Shown: piece by piece, positions 26,131-35,807 of the stretch | How positions within the stretch are numbered: the stretch's first letter is position 1 | Layout: each line of letters starts with the position of its first letter | Assembly (NCBI GenBank): GCA_036141575.1 | Contig: JAYZXF010000006.1 | Location: 1-64,000, forward strand | DNA from: Pseudomonadota bacterium | GTDB lineage: Bacteria; Pseudomonadota; Alphaproteobacteria; UBA2136; JAPKEQ01 | Direction: 5' to 3' | DNA length: 64,000 nt | Notes under the pieces: generated by a model | Database searches by the model: none | Seen by the model: the letters and a program-made list of their open reading frames with translations, nothing else | Told to the model about the DNA's origin: nothing | Made by a program: the position numbers and the translations under genes

Positions 26131-26718
26131 TTAGGCTGCGTTCCTATCCGCATGCATGCGCCAACCCTTCTGCATTTTCTCAATGCGCAGCTGGTGGCAA
26201 AGCAAAACGTCAAGTTTAGCAGCCTCTTCAAGTGTCACCCATTTCATGTCCATGCTTTCATGGCTAATTTGCAGAGGAACACTCTCACTCACTTCAAACA
26301 AGAAGCACGCATTCAAGTGAATATGCTCAGGTTCAAGCTTGCCGTGCTTCACTTGAGTTGGCTTGTGCATACCGCCAACATCAAACAGCTCCATACCATG
26401 TACAGGTTTCAGCTCAGACTCAGGAATCCCAGTCTCTTCTTCAACCTCACGTACCGTGGCTTCGTAAGCATCAGGGCTGCCATCACAGTGTCCACCAGGA
26501 CCAACCCAAAGGCCATCATCACCGTGCTGAAGCATCAAAATTTTTGTACGTTCAGGGTTTACAATCCAAGCATCACCACAAATGTGGCCCAGCAGGTTTG
26601 AGCGGCAGTACGGGTTATCAGACGTATTTAGAAACTGTTCCATCTGCTCAACAAAAGCAGCTTCAAAGTCGTTATAAGGGGTAAAAGCAGCAAGCTTCTT
26701 CTTCAGGTCAAAAGTCAT
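26131..26718 (-). CDS. NUDIX hydrolase
   Basis: 195 residues. The Nudix box is complete: GGHCDGSPDAYEATVREV followed by EEETGI (GX5EX7REUXEEXGU). It is preceded by LQHGDDGLWVGPGG, as in family members acting on nucleoside diphosphate derivatives. Start 26718 has AAAGGAGA 5 bases upstream; an ATG at 26757 has no ribosome site. The specific substrate is not readable. The gene upstream on the same strand is accA, 100 bases away, so joint transcription is possible. Confidence 0.9.
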   Translation of the reverse strand: MTFDLKKKLAAFTPYNDFEAAFVEQMEQFLNTSDNPYCRSNLLGHICGDAWIVNPERTKILMLQHGDDGLWVGPGGHCDGSPDAYEATVREVEEETGIPESELKPVHGMELFDVGGMHKPTQVKHGKLEPEHIHLNACFLFEVSESVPLQISHESMDMKWVTLEEAAKLDVLLCHQLRIEKMQKGWRMHADRNAA

Positions 26719-26818
26719 GACATCTCCTTTAAGAGTTCGTGAGAGAGTATTGTGCAAGAAAAGCGAACAAAGATCAAAACAGAAACGTACTTTTAACGAA
26801 GTTCCTGCAAAAGGTCAA

Positions 26819-27766
26819 TTAGTATACGCCGTCTAGAGCAAGGAAACGCTGACGTCTCGACTTCTTATCGCCTTTAAGATCTTTCAGGTGATCTGTAATA
26901 GATTTAGAAACACGCTTAATAGTGAGGTCTTCATCACGATGCGCGCCACCTACTGGCTCTTTAATAATTTCATCAACAACATTCAGCTTAAGAAGTTCGT
27001 CAGCAGTCATCTTCATGGCACCAGCAGCTTCACTTGCTTCTTTAGCATCACGCCACAAAATAGAAGCGCAACCTTCTGGAGAGATCACTGAGTACGTGCT
27101 GTTTTCAAGCATAAGCACTTTATCTGCTACAGCAATAGCAAGAGCACCACCACTTCCGCCTTCACCCGTAATCACACTCACAACAGGTGTGTTGAGGTTT
27201 AGAAGTGTTTCAATGCAGCTCGCAATAGCTTCACTTTGGCCGCGTGCTTCGGCGTCAATCCCCGGGAAAGCCCCTGGTGTATCGACAAAGGTAATGAGAG
27301 GCAGGTTAAATTTATCTGCCATTTTCATGATACGTTCAGCCTTACGGTAACCTTCAGGCTTTGGCATACCAAAGTTAAACTTCACACGCTCAGCTGTTTT
27401 ATGCCCCTTTTGTGTGCCAAGAATAGCAACACTCTGGCCATTAAACTTACCAATACCTGCAAGCATGGTTTTATCGTCTGCAAAGCGACGGTCCCCTGCA
27501 AGTGGTGTAAAGTCTTCAATCATCAATTTTACATAGTCTGCAGGCTGAGGACGTGCTTGGTGGCGCGCCACTTGTACACGCTGCCACGGCGTAAGGTTAC
27601 GGTACAGACGTCTAAGAATTGTTTTTTCCTTCAACTGAAGGCGCTCAATTTCACCATCTACATCCTTAACAGCAGGGTGCTCCACACCTTGCTCTTTGGC
27701 TGCACGAAGTTCATCCATTTTAATATGGATATCTTCAATCGGACGCTCGAACTCTAGAAACATCAT
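26819..27766 (-). CDS. accA: Acetyl-CoA carboxylase carboxyltransferase subunit alpha
   Basis: 315 residues, normal length. It makes malonyl-CoA with AccD as the alpha half of the carboxyltransferase. Landmarks: FLEFERPIEDI at the N-terminus, RVQVARHQARPQ, FVDTPGAFPGIDAEARGQSE and ITGEGGSGGALAIAVADK, then SPEGCASILWRD. It follows xerD on the same strand (77 bases), an order common in alphaproteobacteria. The ATGATG start has no strong ribosome site, so either Met may be used. Confidence 0.97.
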   Translation of the reverse strand: MMFLEFERPIEDIHIKMDELRAAKEQGVEHPAVKDVDGEIERLQLKEKTILRRLYRNLTPWQRVQVARHQARPQPADYVKLMIEDFTPLAGDRRFADDKTMLAGIGKFNGQSVAILGTQKGHKTAERVKFNFGMPKPEGYRKAERIMKMADKFNLPLITFVDTPGAFPGIDAEARGQSEAIASCIETLLNLNTPVVSVITGEGGSGGALAIAVADKVLMLENSTYSVISPEGCASILWRDAKEASEAAGAMKMTADELLKLNVVDEIIKEPVGGAHRDEDLTIKRVSKSITDHLKDLKGDKKSRRQRFLALDGVY

Positions 27767-27843
27767 GGGATGTGTCTTTGCCTTTCAGTTAGTGGAAATT
27801 TGAGTTATAAACCAAAACGTCTGATTTGTAAAATTATTGCGTT

Positions 27844-28743
27844 TTAGATGGCCTTCATATTGGCAATAGGATGAGATGACTCCAAAACAGTGCGTAAACG
27901 ATCTCTCACGACATCTGTATAAATTTGCGTCGTCGACAAGCTGGCATGCCCCAATAAAATCTGAACACTACGCAAGTCTGCCTCATTTTGAAGCATGTGA
28001 GTTGCAAAACTATGGCGCAAAACGTGCGGCGAAATCGCAATGTCTAAATCGTATCCAATTTGTTTACAAATTTGCTGAACTCTCTGCCTTGTCAATGGCT
28101 TACGCACATCCTTCGGTGAAGGAAATAAGTAAACAGATTGCTGCTGCCCTAACATGGTCCGACGCGCGCCCTGCATGTAACCAACCACAACAGCACCCGC
28201 CATGTCCCCCAGTGGCACAAGCCGAACCTTACCGCCCTTACCTTGAATTTGAATATAAAGATGTTCGCCCGCATCAATGTCGCTCACCTTAAGGCCTATG
28301 AGCTCACTTACCCGAAGTCCCATGGAGTACATTAAATAGAGAAGCGTATAATCACGTTGGCCGCGCTCGTCCGTTGTATCAAATTGATCCAGCACTTTAC
28401 GGACTTGCTCCTTGCTTAAAGCTTTTGGCAGGCTCTTTTTACGTTTAGGAAAAGCAATGCCCTCTGTTGGATCATCATTGCGTAAGTTTTGTTGAATCAA
28501 ATACACAAAAAATTGGCGCATAGCACTGAGATGGCGAGCCTGTGTATGAGGGTGTTTATCTTGGAACGTTTCTAGATACCCCTTCACGTCATCTGCTGAA
28601 AGAGATACCAAAGATTTTTCAAGCACACGCTCCACTGCAAGAAGGTCAAGCTTGTAGCTATTATGGGTATTCATAGAAAGCCCTCGCACAGATAACAGAT
28701 GATTTAAAAATCCTGCAAGTTCTGGCGAGGGTTGTTGTTTCAT
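27844..28743 (-). CDS. xerD: Tyrosine recombinase XerD (or XerC)
   Basis: 299 residues. It resolves chromosome dimers at dif. The catalytic set is complete: GLRVSELIGL (Arg), GKGGKVRLVP (Lys), SPHVLRHSFATHML (HxxR), LGHASLSTTQIYTDV (His and Tyr). The ADLRSVQILLGHASLSTTQI segment reads more like XerD than XerC, and location next to accA agrees with alphaproteobacterial xerD. It starts 8 bases after the stop of the upstream gene and is probably co-transcribed with it. XerC cannot be formally excluded. Confidence 0.9.
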   Translation of the reverse strand: MKQQPSPELAGFLNHLLSVRGLSMNTHNSYKLDLLAVERVLEKSLVSLSADDVKGYLETFQDKHPHTQARHLSAMRQFFVYLIQQNLRNDDPTEGIAFPKRKKSLPKALSKEQVRKVLDQFDTTDERGQRDYTLLYLMYSMGLRVSELIGLKVSDIDAGEHLYIQIQGKGGKVRLVPLGDMAGAVVVGYMQGARRTMLGQQQSVYLFPSPKDVRKPLTRQRVQQICKQIGYDLDIAISPHVLRHSFATHMLQNEADLRSVQILLGHASLSTTQIYTDVVRDRLRTVLESSHPIANMKAI

Positions 28744-28751
28744 ATATGAAA

Positions 28752-30935
28752 TTACTGGATTTTCATTTCTGCAACTGCCGCACTCACAAACAGTTTGCGC
28801 GCCTCTTCTTGCATACCCATCAGGCGGAATGCAGACGTTACGTTCGCAAGTGTGTTTGTACCGAGCTGGTCAGGTGAGCGCTTGCTGAGTGGTACCAATG
28901 CACGCAGCATTGATTCACCAGTACGACCACTGTTTAGGCTAGAACCCAGTAGACGCAGCCATAGGGCACCTGTTTCTTCTGTGTGCATTTCACTTGAAAG
29001 CGTGTCGTCAAAACGCAGCCATACAGACTCATCAACAGCCACACCAAGTGCTTCAAGCAAAGTGAGAAGGCGCACAACGTCATCGTTACGAGCCGCAGGC
29101 TGAGAGAGTGTCCACTCTGTTGCAGACCCCGCAGTGAGTTTACCGTCCATAACTTCAAACAGTACGTTTACGTCTGCGCGCTGCTTCTTAATACTTTGAG
29201 AGAGAGTTTCATTGCCTTTTAGAACTGTCATCCACTGACGCGCCAGCGCAACGTTACCGCTGTTTAGGCTAGATTGGATCACATGTGGCGCAAACCAAGC
29301 GAGTTTTACATCTGGTTGAATGCGACGCTTATCTGGGCTAAGAACCACAGAAAGCTTATCAAGGCCGTCTTTATCCGCTTCACCCCAAAGCTTTTTCAAG
29401 ATCAGAGCACGCTCACTACTCAGGCGTTCTTTTTCAGCCGCCTGCCAGAGAAGAGCACGCGCACGGCTGCCTGTAACATCATCCCCCACGCGTTGCAACG
29501 CATGTTTCATAAGCTCTTTATCAAACTGTTGAGCTTCATAAAGCTGAAGAAGAAGCAGGCCATCTGCTGTTTTACCGTAGCTGTTTACAAGACGCTCCAC
29601 ACTGTACAAACGTGTCTCCATTGGCGCACGTGTATTGGTTGCGATAGTACGCAGAGAGACATCGCTTAGTTGGTCCATGTGGTTTTCTGTCAGACGCTCA
29701 GGGTAATGCGCAAGCAGAGCTTGGCTCAGAGGGCTCCAACGGCGACCACTATCAAGCAGGATAAAGTTATCGCCTTCTTCTGCGCTCAGGTAATCATCAA
29801 GCAGTGTCATCACATCGCTTGCATCTTTCACCTTTTTAGAAATATTCAGGCTCAGCTTTAGACCCGCTTTATCACCTTTCATCGCTTGGCATGTCCAAAG
29901 GGCATGTTTCCAGAAAATCGTATCCACGTTTGGAATCATCTCCTGCACGTATGTACAGACTGAAGTATCTCCTTTAAGGAGGCGTGTTTGCACCCAAAGC
30001 TCAGGTACACCTGCATCTACAGGCACACTCTCAGGGCTAGCCATACGCTCAACAAGTGTTGTGGCTGCGCCGGCAAGGCCTTGCTGAATCAGTGTGTTGG
30101 CACGAACAACTTTCCAGCGCTTTTCATTCATACCTGATGGTGCAAGACCTTCTGGTGCTGGCACATCGCTCAGCATGAGGCGCTCCATAATATCGACCAC
30201 CATTGGCGCGCTGTATGGCGTTGGTTCAATTTTATTTAGAAGAGAAAGGATTGTTGAAGAATCTGTATTTTGCCACAGATTTACAGGAAGACCTGTTTCA
30301 TCTGTCTCGGCAAGCACAGGGCGTTGAATCGGTTGTGGTTTGTATGGCTCAGGCGCCACCTCTGGCATTGGGCGTTGCATGCCTTTTGGCTCTGCAGGTA
30401 CACGCTCTGCTGCACGTTCCTGCGCTTCAAGGCCTTCGGCTTGCATTTCACGGAGAACATTCTCAAGCATATCATCACTCAGTTCAGCAGGGGCTGCTGC
30501 AGCTGCACTGCCTTGCAGTTGCGCTTGCTCTGGCGTTGTGCCGCCACTCATTTTAGGGACACGTTTTAGGTCCCCAATGGCAAAGCTTTTAGAGCCAGCT
30601 TGTGGTTGAGGCATATTTTTAGGCGTTTCAACTTTTGTTGGTGCCGGAGAAGGAATTTGCTGAGTCGCTGCACGTACGGCAGGTGTACCGTTTAAAAGTG
30701 CTTCATCGCTTGCAAGTGCATTCTCATCAATCAGCAGCTCATTCCCAGATGGAGGAGGTGCTAAAACATCCTCACCTGTGAATGATTTAAAGATGCTGCC
30801 AATGAGTGATTTTTTCTTAGGAGCTTCCTCCTGAACCTGCTGTGGTCTTGGGAAGTTTGGATCTTCCTGACCAAACAAATATGTCAGCACCATAATGCCA
30901 ACCATAAACATCACAATCCAACGAAGAATAGCCAT
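28752..30935 (-). CDS. Large membrane-anchored helical protein of unknown function
   Basis: 727 residues. A single N-terminal transmembrane anchor (AILRWIVMFMVGIMVLTYLF) is followed by a long Pro/Ala/Glu-rich linker to about residue 215. A helical-repeat body then runs to the end (FRLMGMQEEARKLFVSAAVA), resembling solenoid or TPR-like folds. Start 30935 follows AAAGGA; an ATG at 30977 is without one. Proteins with the same position beside xerD/accA and a CorC gene, often annotated loosely as antifreeze-glycopeptide-like because of the Pro/Ala linker, occur in alphaproteobacteria. A periplasmic scaffold is my inference. Confidence 0.75.
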   Translation of the reverse strand: MAILRWIVMFMVGIMVLTYLFGQEDPNFPRPQQVQEEAPKKKSLIGSIFKSFTGEDVLAPPPSGNELLIDENALASDEALLNGTPAVRAATQQIPSPAPTKVETPKNMPQPQAGSKSFAIGDLKRVPKMSGGTTPEQAQLQGSAAAAAPAELSDDMLENVLREMQAEGLEAQERAAERVPAEPKGMQRPMPEVAPEPYKPQPIQRPVLAETDETGLPVNLWQNTDSSTILSLLNKIEPTPYSAPMVVDIMERLMLSDVPAPEGLAPSGMNEKRWKVVRANTLIQQGLAGAATTLVERMASPESVPVDAGVPELWVQTRLLKGDTSVCTYVQEMIPNVDTIFWKHALWTCQAMKGDKAGLKLSLNISKKVKDASDVMTLLDDYLSAEEGDNFILLDSGRRWSPLSQALLAHYPERLTENHMDQLSDVSLRTIATNTRAPMETRLYSVERLVNSYGKTADGLLLLQLYEAQQFDKELMKHALQRVGDDVTGSRARALLWQAAEKERLSSERALILKKLWGEADKDGLDKLSVVLSPDKRRIQPDVKLAWFAPHVIQSSLNSGNVALARQWMTVLKGNETLSQSIKKQRADVNVLFEVMDGKLTAGSATEWTLSQPAARNDDVVRLLTLLEALGVAVDESVWLRFDDTLSSEMHTEETGALWLRLLGSSLNSGRTGESMLRALVPLSKRSPDQLGTNTLANVTSAFRLMGMQEEARKLFVSAAVAEMKIQ

Positions 30936-31053
30936 GTATTTTTCCTTTTGTTCTTCTCGCGAGAGATAATGTATCATATTCTTCTACTCCAGCAACGGAA
31001 AAGACAACATTTTAATTGCAAAAACAAAGGTGTTTTGCTAAAAAGAAAAAACG

Positions 31054-31581
31054 ATGGACATAGACCCCAATTTAGATATTTCGACTTTCAGCCATACCCA
31101 CCTGTATGATCATAAATTTGACGTGGACGATATTATCCACGCGCTTTGCAGTGCAGGAGACGCATCTTTTGCTGGAAGATTCCTATTAGACACTGAAGAA
31201 AAAGAGCTTTTACAAGATACAGGCACACATGCTTCTGTTAAAGAAGGCGACAAAGATGGCCACATTTTTGAAATTACGCCCCTACCCCTTGAAAGTTTAA
31301 AAACTGAGCTTACATCTCATGTCATGTTACAGAGACTCACAGAGGAAGACAGGCAAGCTGTGCTGACACAGATTGACACCTCTACTCATATTGCAGACTT
31401 CCCCGCTCTTTTTGAGCAGGAACATACTGGCGGCTGGCTCCGTGAGCGCATTAAAGAAAAAGCGCTTGAGTGGCTTGATGCCAGAAATCTTATCCCACCA
31501 TCAATGGACCACGTCTACGATCGGAATATCTATAAAACACCCCCTGCGAAAACGCAGATTCAATTTACTGAGGAGAACTAA
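31054..31581 (+). CDS. Hypothetical acidic protein upstream of corC-like gene
   Basis: 175 residues, not recognised. It is soluble and His/Asp/Glu rich (SHTHLYDHKFDVDDIIHAL), with no signal peptide. It ends 6 bases before the CNNM/CorC gene, so the two are almost certainly one operon. The purine-rich AAAAGAAAAAA before the ATG is a weak ribosome site. The start is in tight divergence from the membrane-anchored gene at 30935. Confidence 0.7.
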   Translation: MDIDPNLDISTFSHTHLYDHKFDVDDIIHALCSAGDASFAGRFLLDTEEKELLQDTGTHASVKEGDKDGHIFEITPLPLESLKTELTSHVMLQRLTEEDRQAVLTQIDTSTHIADFPALFEQEHTGGWLRERIKEKALEWLDARNLIPPSMDHVYDRNIYKTPPAKTQIQFTEEN

Positions 31582-31587
31582 AACGCC

Positions 31588-32862
31588 ATGAGCGACCCCA
31601 ATGTCACGATGACCTTTGCCACAATTGCAGGACTGATTGCCTGCTCAGGATTCTTTAGTGGTAGTGAAACTGCGCTCATGTCAGCTTCTAAAGCAAAGCT
31701 GCACGCTCTAGAAAAAGACGGCAACAAAGCTGCCAAGCGCGTCATTCAACTGACAGAAAACCCAGATGTTCTTCTTTCAACAATTCTACTCGGTAACAAC
31801 CTTGTAAATATTCTGTCTGCCTCTCTTGCAACTAAACTTGCTCTAGATTTATACGGCGATGCAGGGATTGCGTTTGCAACGATGATTATGACTGTCGTAG
31901 TTCTTATTTTTGCAGAGATCTTGCCGAAATCTATTGCCAGCAGAAAAGCAGAAACCTTTGGTATGTTGGTCAGCATTCCCATGTTGTTTATTGTAAAAAC
32001 TCTCCGACCAATGACTCTTGTTTTACAAGGCATTAACTTTAGCATTATCCGCGCACTAGGATTTAAAGGTGACGGTGATTCATTTGATGAACGTGATGTA
32101 CGCGGCGCCATTGGTATGGGCCTTGAACATGGTGTCCTTGATGACGGCGAGCAACGCATGCTGGATAGCATCCTTGACCTTGATGATATGGTGGTTGAAG
32201 ACGTCATGATTCACCGTTCAAGCATTGATGCAATTAGTGCAACGTGCACAACCGAAGAACTTATTGATGCCTTTGCTGAAACAGATTACAGCCGATTACC
32301 TGTATATCTAGATGATGAAGATAACATTATTGGTGTCATTCATGTACGTGAATTTTATAATGCGTTACATACGGCACAAAAGAATGGCACGCCATTTGAC
32401 CCCAACTCTGTCATGAAAAAGCCTTACTTTGTACCAATGACAGCTTCAATTGATGATCAACTGCTTGAGTTCAAACGCCTACGCACGCACCTTGCGCTTG
32501 TTGTTGATGAATATGGTGATTTGCAAGGTCTTGTAACACTTGAAGATATTCTTGAGGAAATCGTTGGAGATATTGTTGATGAATTCGATACTCACGAAAA
32601 CCTTTATAAAGCCCAAAGCGACGGTAGCTTTGTGGTTTCAGGTACACTTACCGTACGTGATGCCAACCGTGAGCTAGACTGGGAACTTCCAGCAGATGAT
32701 GCTGTTACTCTCGCCGGTCTTGTGATAGAAGAGCTCGGACGTATTCCAAACGTTGGTGAAGAAGTAACGGCCTACGGCATGACCTTCCGCATCATGGCTA
32801 AAAAACGCCAAGCAATTGTTAGAATGCTTGCCAAAGTAAATCCGAAAGAAGCTGACGAATAA
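31588..32862 (+). CDS. CorC/HlyC (CNNM/DUF21-CBS) family transporter
   Basis: 424 residues. The N-terminal DUF21 membrane domain (FFSGSETALMSASKAKL and LLGNNLVNILSASLAT) is followed by two CBS domains (EDVMIHRSSI...YSRLPVYLDDEDNIIGVIHV; HLALVVDEYGDLQGLVTLED). A C-terminal CorC_HlyC domain (DGSFVVSGTLTVRDANRELD) completes it. These proteins are implicated in Mg2+ or other divalent cation export at the inner membrane. The stop shares a base with the next gene's ATG, so translation is coupled to a Ca2+/Na+ exchanger. Confidence 0.92.
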   Translation: MSDPNVTMTFATIAGLIACSGFFSGSETALMSASKAKLHALEKDGNKAAKRVIQLTENPDVLLSTILLGNNLVNILSASLATKLALDLYGDAGIAFATMIMTVVVLIFAEILPKSIASRKAETFGMLVSIPMLFIVKTLRPMTLVLQGINFSIIRALGFKGDGDSFDERDVRGAIGMGLEHGVLDDGEQRMLDSILDLDDMVVEDVMIHRSSIDAISATCTTEELIDAFAETDYSRLPVYLDDEDNIIGVIHVREFYNALHTAQKNGTPFDPNSVMKKPYFVPMTASIDDQLLEFKRLRTHLALVVDEYGDLQGLVTLEDILEEIVGDIVDEFDTHENLYKAQSDGSFVVSGTLTVRDANRELDWELPADDAVTLAGLVIEELGRIPNVGEEVTAYGMTFRIMAKKRQAIVRMLAKVNPKEADE

Positions 32863-33815
32863 TGACCGTACTGATTTTGCCAGCCCTGATGTTTCTTGCA
32901 GGGCTCGTTATCCTTATGAAAGCAGGTGATTATCTTGTTGATGGCGCCGTAAGCATTGCCCATAAATTTAAACTCTCAGATGTCTTTATTGGCGTCGCGA
33001 TTATTGGCTTTGGCACAAGCTTACCAGAACTCCTCTCTTCGCTGTCTGCCATGAGACTCGGCAGCCCAACTCTTGCTGTTGGTAATGCAATGGGAAGTAA
33101 CATTGCTAACGTAGGCCTTATTCTTGGTCTAACTTTGCTTGTCGCGGGTACATTTAAACGTGCGGCAGGTCAAGAGCGTGAATATATCTCCATGATGATT
33201 GTGACCTTCCTCTTCCTTGGCGCTCTGTTTGTCTTTGATAGCATTAACCTTGTGCTTGCAGGCCTTATGGTTGCAGTACTCTTTGCTTACCTTGCACTTG
33301 CTCTAATGGCTGGTAAAAAGAACTTTGACGCCGCTCTCGAAGAAAGTGCTGAGTCTCACGAAGATACAAACATGAAGCGCGCAGGCCTTATGGTTGCGCT
33401 TGGTCTACTTGGTCTCTTTGCAGGTGCAGAACTTTTGGTACGTGGCGCAGTTGATATTGCACACTTCTTTGAGGTTCCTGAACGTATTATTGGTCTGACA
33501 CTCATGGCCATTGGCACAAGCCTTCCTGAGCTTGCCGCCGCCATTAGTGCTGCCAAACGTGGCCGTAGTGCTCTCACATTCGGTAACATTATGGGCTCTA
33601 ACGTCTTTAACCTACTGGGCGTACTTGGTGTGGCAGGTCTGTTTGGCACCATTCCACTGGTAGAAGGTACTATGACTGATGGCTTTATTATGACTGGCTT
33701 TGCCATTGTGCTGATTCCGCTGTTCTGGCAAGCATTTGCTAAAAATGCGTCACGCGTTTGGGGAATAGGCCTTCTTGTGGCTTACTTTGCTTACATTGCA
33801 AGCCTAGCCCTGTAG
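32862..33815 (+). CDS. Calcium/sodium antiporter (YrbG-like, CaCA superfamily)
   Basis: 317 residues, about ten transmembrane helices. Both alpha repeats are present: GFGTSLPELLSSLSAMRLG then GNAMGSNIANVGLILG, and AIGTSLPELAAAISAAKRG then GNIMGSNVFNLLGVLG. The Ser/Thr-Pro-Glu and Gly-Ser-Asn ion-binding residues are intact. It is translationally coupled to the CorC-like gene, forming a cation-handling operon in the inner membrane. Confidence 0.93.
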   Translation: MTVLILPALMFLAGLVILMKAGDYLVDGAVSIAHKFKLSDVFIGVAIIGFGTSLPELLSSLSAMRLGSPTLAVGNAMGSNIANVGLILGLTLLVAGTFKRAAGQEREYISMMIVTFLFLGALFVFDSINLVLAGLMVAVLFAYLALALMAGKKNFDAALEESAESHEDTNMKRAGLMVALGLLGLFAGAELLVRGAVDIAHFFEVPERIIGLTLMAIGTSLPELAAAISAAKRGRSALTFGNIMGSNVFNLLGVLGVAGLFGTIPLVEGTMTDGFIMTGFAIVLIPLFWQAFAKNASRVWGIGLLVAYFAYIASLAL

Positions 33816-33826
33816 GAGAATACTTT

Positions 33827-34399
33827 ATGAAACACCTGACTGGCCTTTGTTTATTCCTAAGCATCGCCACGATGGTGTTTCTTCTTCCGCTCAGCGCATT
33901 TTACTTTAATCTGCTTGACCTTAACCCTGCTGTTTTGCCTGTTTTGCAAGGGCTTTCTGAAGCTGAAACTTTACACCATGTCTTTGTTAATAGTCGTGGG
34001 TTTGAGTCTCATGAAATTGAACATTTTGCAGATGTCCGCGCTCTTATTGTGAAAGGGCAAATGCTTCTCCTTTGCACAAGCGTTGTTCTTGTTGGCATCG
34101 CTCTCTACAAACCAGAACATCTTAAACATAGTCTCAAACACCCTCTTCTTTATACAGGCGGGCTCGTGAGTTGTGTTGGTCTGGTTTGGATGGTGCTGGG
34201 ATGGAAGAAACTTACAGCGATTTTACACACCCTTGCCTTCCCTGCTGGCAATTGGCGCTTTTCAAGCAGCAGCCTAACGATTGAACTTTATGGCCGTTCA
34301 CTTATGCAAACTGGTGTTCTCACCACAGTTGGATTATTACTTTTAATTTCAGTAGGGCTATTTTTCCTACAGAAGAAACTCTCTAAACAACCTCTATAA
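33827..34399 (+). CDS. DUF1461 integral membrane protein
   Basis: 190 residues with four hydrophobic helices (about 5-27, 75-97, 108-130, 160-182). The segment EIEHFADVRALIVKGQM is the conserved DUF1461 motif. Its biochemical role is unknown. AGGAG precedes the ATG at 33827 by 8 bases; the frame is open upstream but overlaps the antiporter gene. The stop of the antiporter is 11 bases away, so it is the last gene of the 31054-34399 operon. Confidence 0.8.
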   Translation: MKHLTGLCLFLSIATMVFLLPLSAFYFNLLDLNPAVLPVLQGLSEAETLHHVFVNSRGFESHEIEHFADVRALIVKGQMLLLCTSVVLVGIALYKPEHLKHSLKHPLLYTGGLVSCVGLVWMVLGWKKLTAILHTLAFPAGNWRFSSSSLTIELYGRSLMQTGVLTTVGLLLLISVGLFFLQKKLSKQPL

Positions 34400-34517
34400 A
34401 CAGGATTAAGTGCGCAGCACGTTTTGAGAGTAGATATTTTAATTTGAGCTGCCGCAGAGTAGTCCCGCCCTACTTCAGGCAGAACACAAGTAAAATAGAT
34501 ACCTCAAATAAGCGAGT

Positions 34518-35096
34518 TTATTCGTCCTCAGGTTCCTCAATATTTAGATACGGCACCCACTGCTCTGGGAAGCGCCCTGTCGGATCAATCTCACGACTGT
34601 TCTTCCATAGCTCTCTTACTGTTGGCTGATGTGGTTTACGATTCAGCTTCATCCCTGCTTGCTCAGGTGTACGACCACCCTTCTTTGTATTACAAGGGCT
34701 GCAACTGGCCACCATGTTTTTATAACCTCTACCACCGCCTACACACTTTGGAATCACATGATCCAAAGTCAGCGCACCACCTTTACGAATCCCAGGAATA
34801 TTACCTTCTTTTCCGCAATATTGGCACTCAAACATATCCCTCAAATACAAGTTCACCCGGTTAAAGGCCGGGCGTTGTTGAGGCGTTATGTATTCGTTAA
34901 GTACGATTACACTCGGCATATCCATCTCAAAAGAGGGAGAGTGTAAGGTGAGGTCGTAGCTGGCTGCGATGTGGGCTCTGCCCATGAAAAATGCTTTCAC
35001 AGCATCTTTCCAACTTACCACCGAGAGAGGGTACCAGCTGAGAGGTTGATAGTCTGCATTTAGAACCAACACAGGTTTATTATATCCCGCTGTCAT
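34518..35096 (-). CDS. HNH endonuclease family protein
   Basis: 192 residues. The stand-alone HNH protein carries CQYCGKEG, LTLDHVIPKCVGGG and ASCSPCNTKKGGRTP, i.e. the zinc Cys pairs plus the H-N-H catalytic triad. The N-terminal LVLNADYQPLSWYPLSVVSW belongs to the chromosomal HNH subfamily common in proteobacteria and is not phage-specific. AAAGGA lies 8 bases before the ATG. Its cellular role is unknown. Confidence 0.88.
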   Translation of the reverse strand: MTAGYNKPVLVLNADYQPLSWYPLSVVSWKDAVKAFFMGRAHIAASYDLTLHSPSFEMDMPSVIVLNEYITPQQRPAFNRVNLYLRDMFECQYCGKEGNIPGIRKGGALTLDHVIPKCVGGGRGYKNMVASCSPCNTKKGGRTPEQAGMKLNRKPHQPTVRELWKNSREIDPTGRFPEQWVPYLNIEEPEDE

Positions 35097-35327
35097 GACG
35101 TCTGTCCTTTATCGTTGTTGAAGTCTAGGTCTCCTTATTTGCCATTTTTGATGCATTTTTCTCTTTTGCATCTTGTATTTATCTCTCTTCTATCTTATGT
35201 ATGTCTCTATTAATATTGTAAGCATAAATTGCCTATTTTTTGTGCAATTTCCACTTATTTACCTCTTGTATCTCTTTCTCTGCACGCACCCTGCGTGGCA
35301 GATTCACAACATCCAAGGACACCACCA

Positions 35328-35648
35328 ATGGCTCCATACTCACTCAAAAATGCCCTTAATTTACTTTGGGTTAGCTTAAAAAAGAAGCGGCGAGGCTTCT
35401 CCATGGCCATCAACAATGATTGCCTACAAATCCGCGCACGCAGCATGCCTGGGCAAAGTTTTTCTCTCAAACGAGGAGACAAAGCCTGGCAAATCAAAAT
35501 CCAAGGCCCTCGCAACATGCTGATTGAACTGGAAAACCCTTCCTTGAAGGCCTTGTTCCTTGAGCTTTGTGCCGCCATCAAAGAAGAGCAATGGTGTGCA
35601 GAATTTACACCCATCGCTGAATCAGGCGCCGAAGCCTTTGCAGCATAA
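35328..35648 (+). CDS. Hypothetical 106-residue protein
   Basis: Not recognised. The protein is basic at the N-terminus (LKKKRRGFSM) with a beta-rich middle, no signal peptide and no membrane span. The ATG at 35328 follows AAGGA by 8 bases; readings from farther upstream would add a translated AT-rich leader without a ribosome site. A strong terminator follows. The 231 bases between its start and the divergent HNH gene hold no visible gene. Confidence 0.6.
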   Translation: MAPYSLKNALNLLWVSLKKKRRGFSMAINNDCLQIRARSMPGQSFSLKRGDKAWQIKIQGPRNMLIELENPSLKALFLELCAAIKEEQWCAEFTPIAESGAEAFAA

Positions 35649-35658
35649 ACGATAGATC

Positions 35659-35687
35659 AAGCCCCCACTTTGGGGGCTTGCTTTTTG
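35659..35687 (+). terminator. Rho-independent terminator
   Basis: AAGCCCCCACTTTGGGGGCTT followed by GCTTTTT, 10 bases after the preceding stop. Confidence 0.88.
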
Positions 35688-35753
35688 ATAACATGGTTGT
35701 ACGCGACCTGAAAGCTCTGACACAGTTAAAAGAACGCTTCAAATCATAAAACG

Positions 35754-35782
35754 AAAAAACCCCCTTCGCATACGCAAAGGGG
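35754..35782 (-). terminator. Rho-independent terminator
   Basis: On the minus strand CCCCTTTGCG-TAT-GCGAAGGGG is followed by TTTTTT. It serves the membrane-protein gene that ends at 35808. Confidence 0.88.
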
Positions 35783-35807
35783 ATCTCTCTATCGATTAAA
35801 AAAGGGG

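Noticed and set aside
34400-34517. Possible RNA gene between DUF1461 and HNH genes
   Set aside because: Only weak imperfect pairing is visible and no known RNA motif fits.
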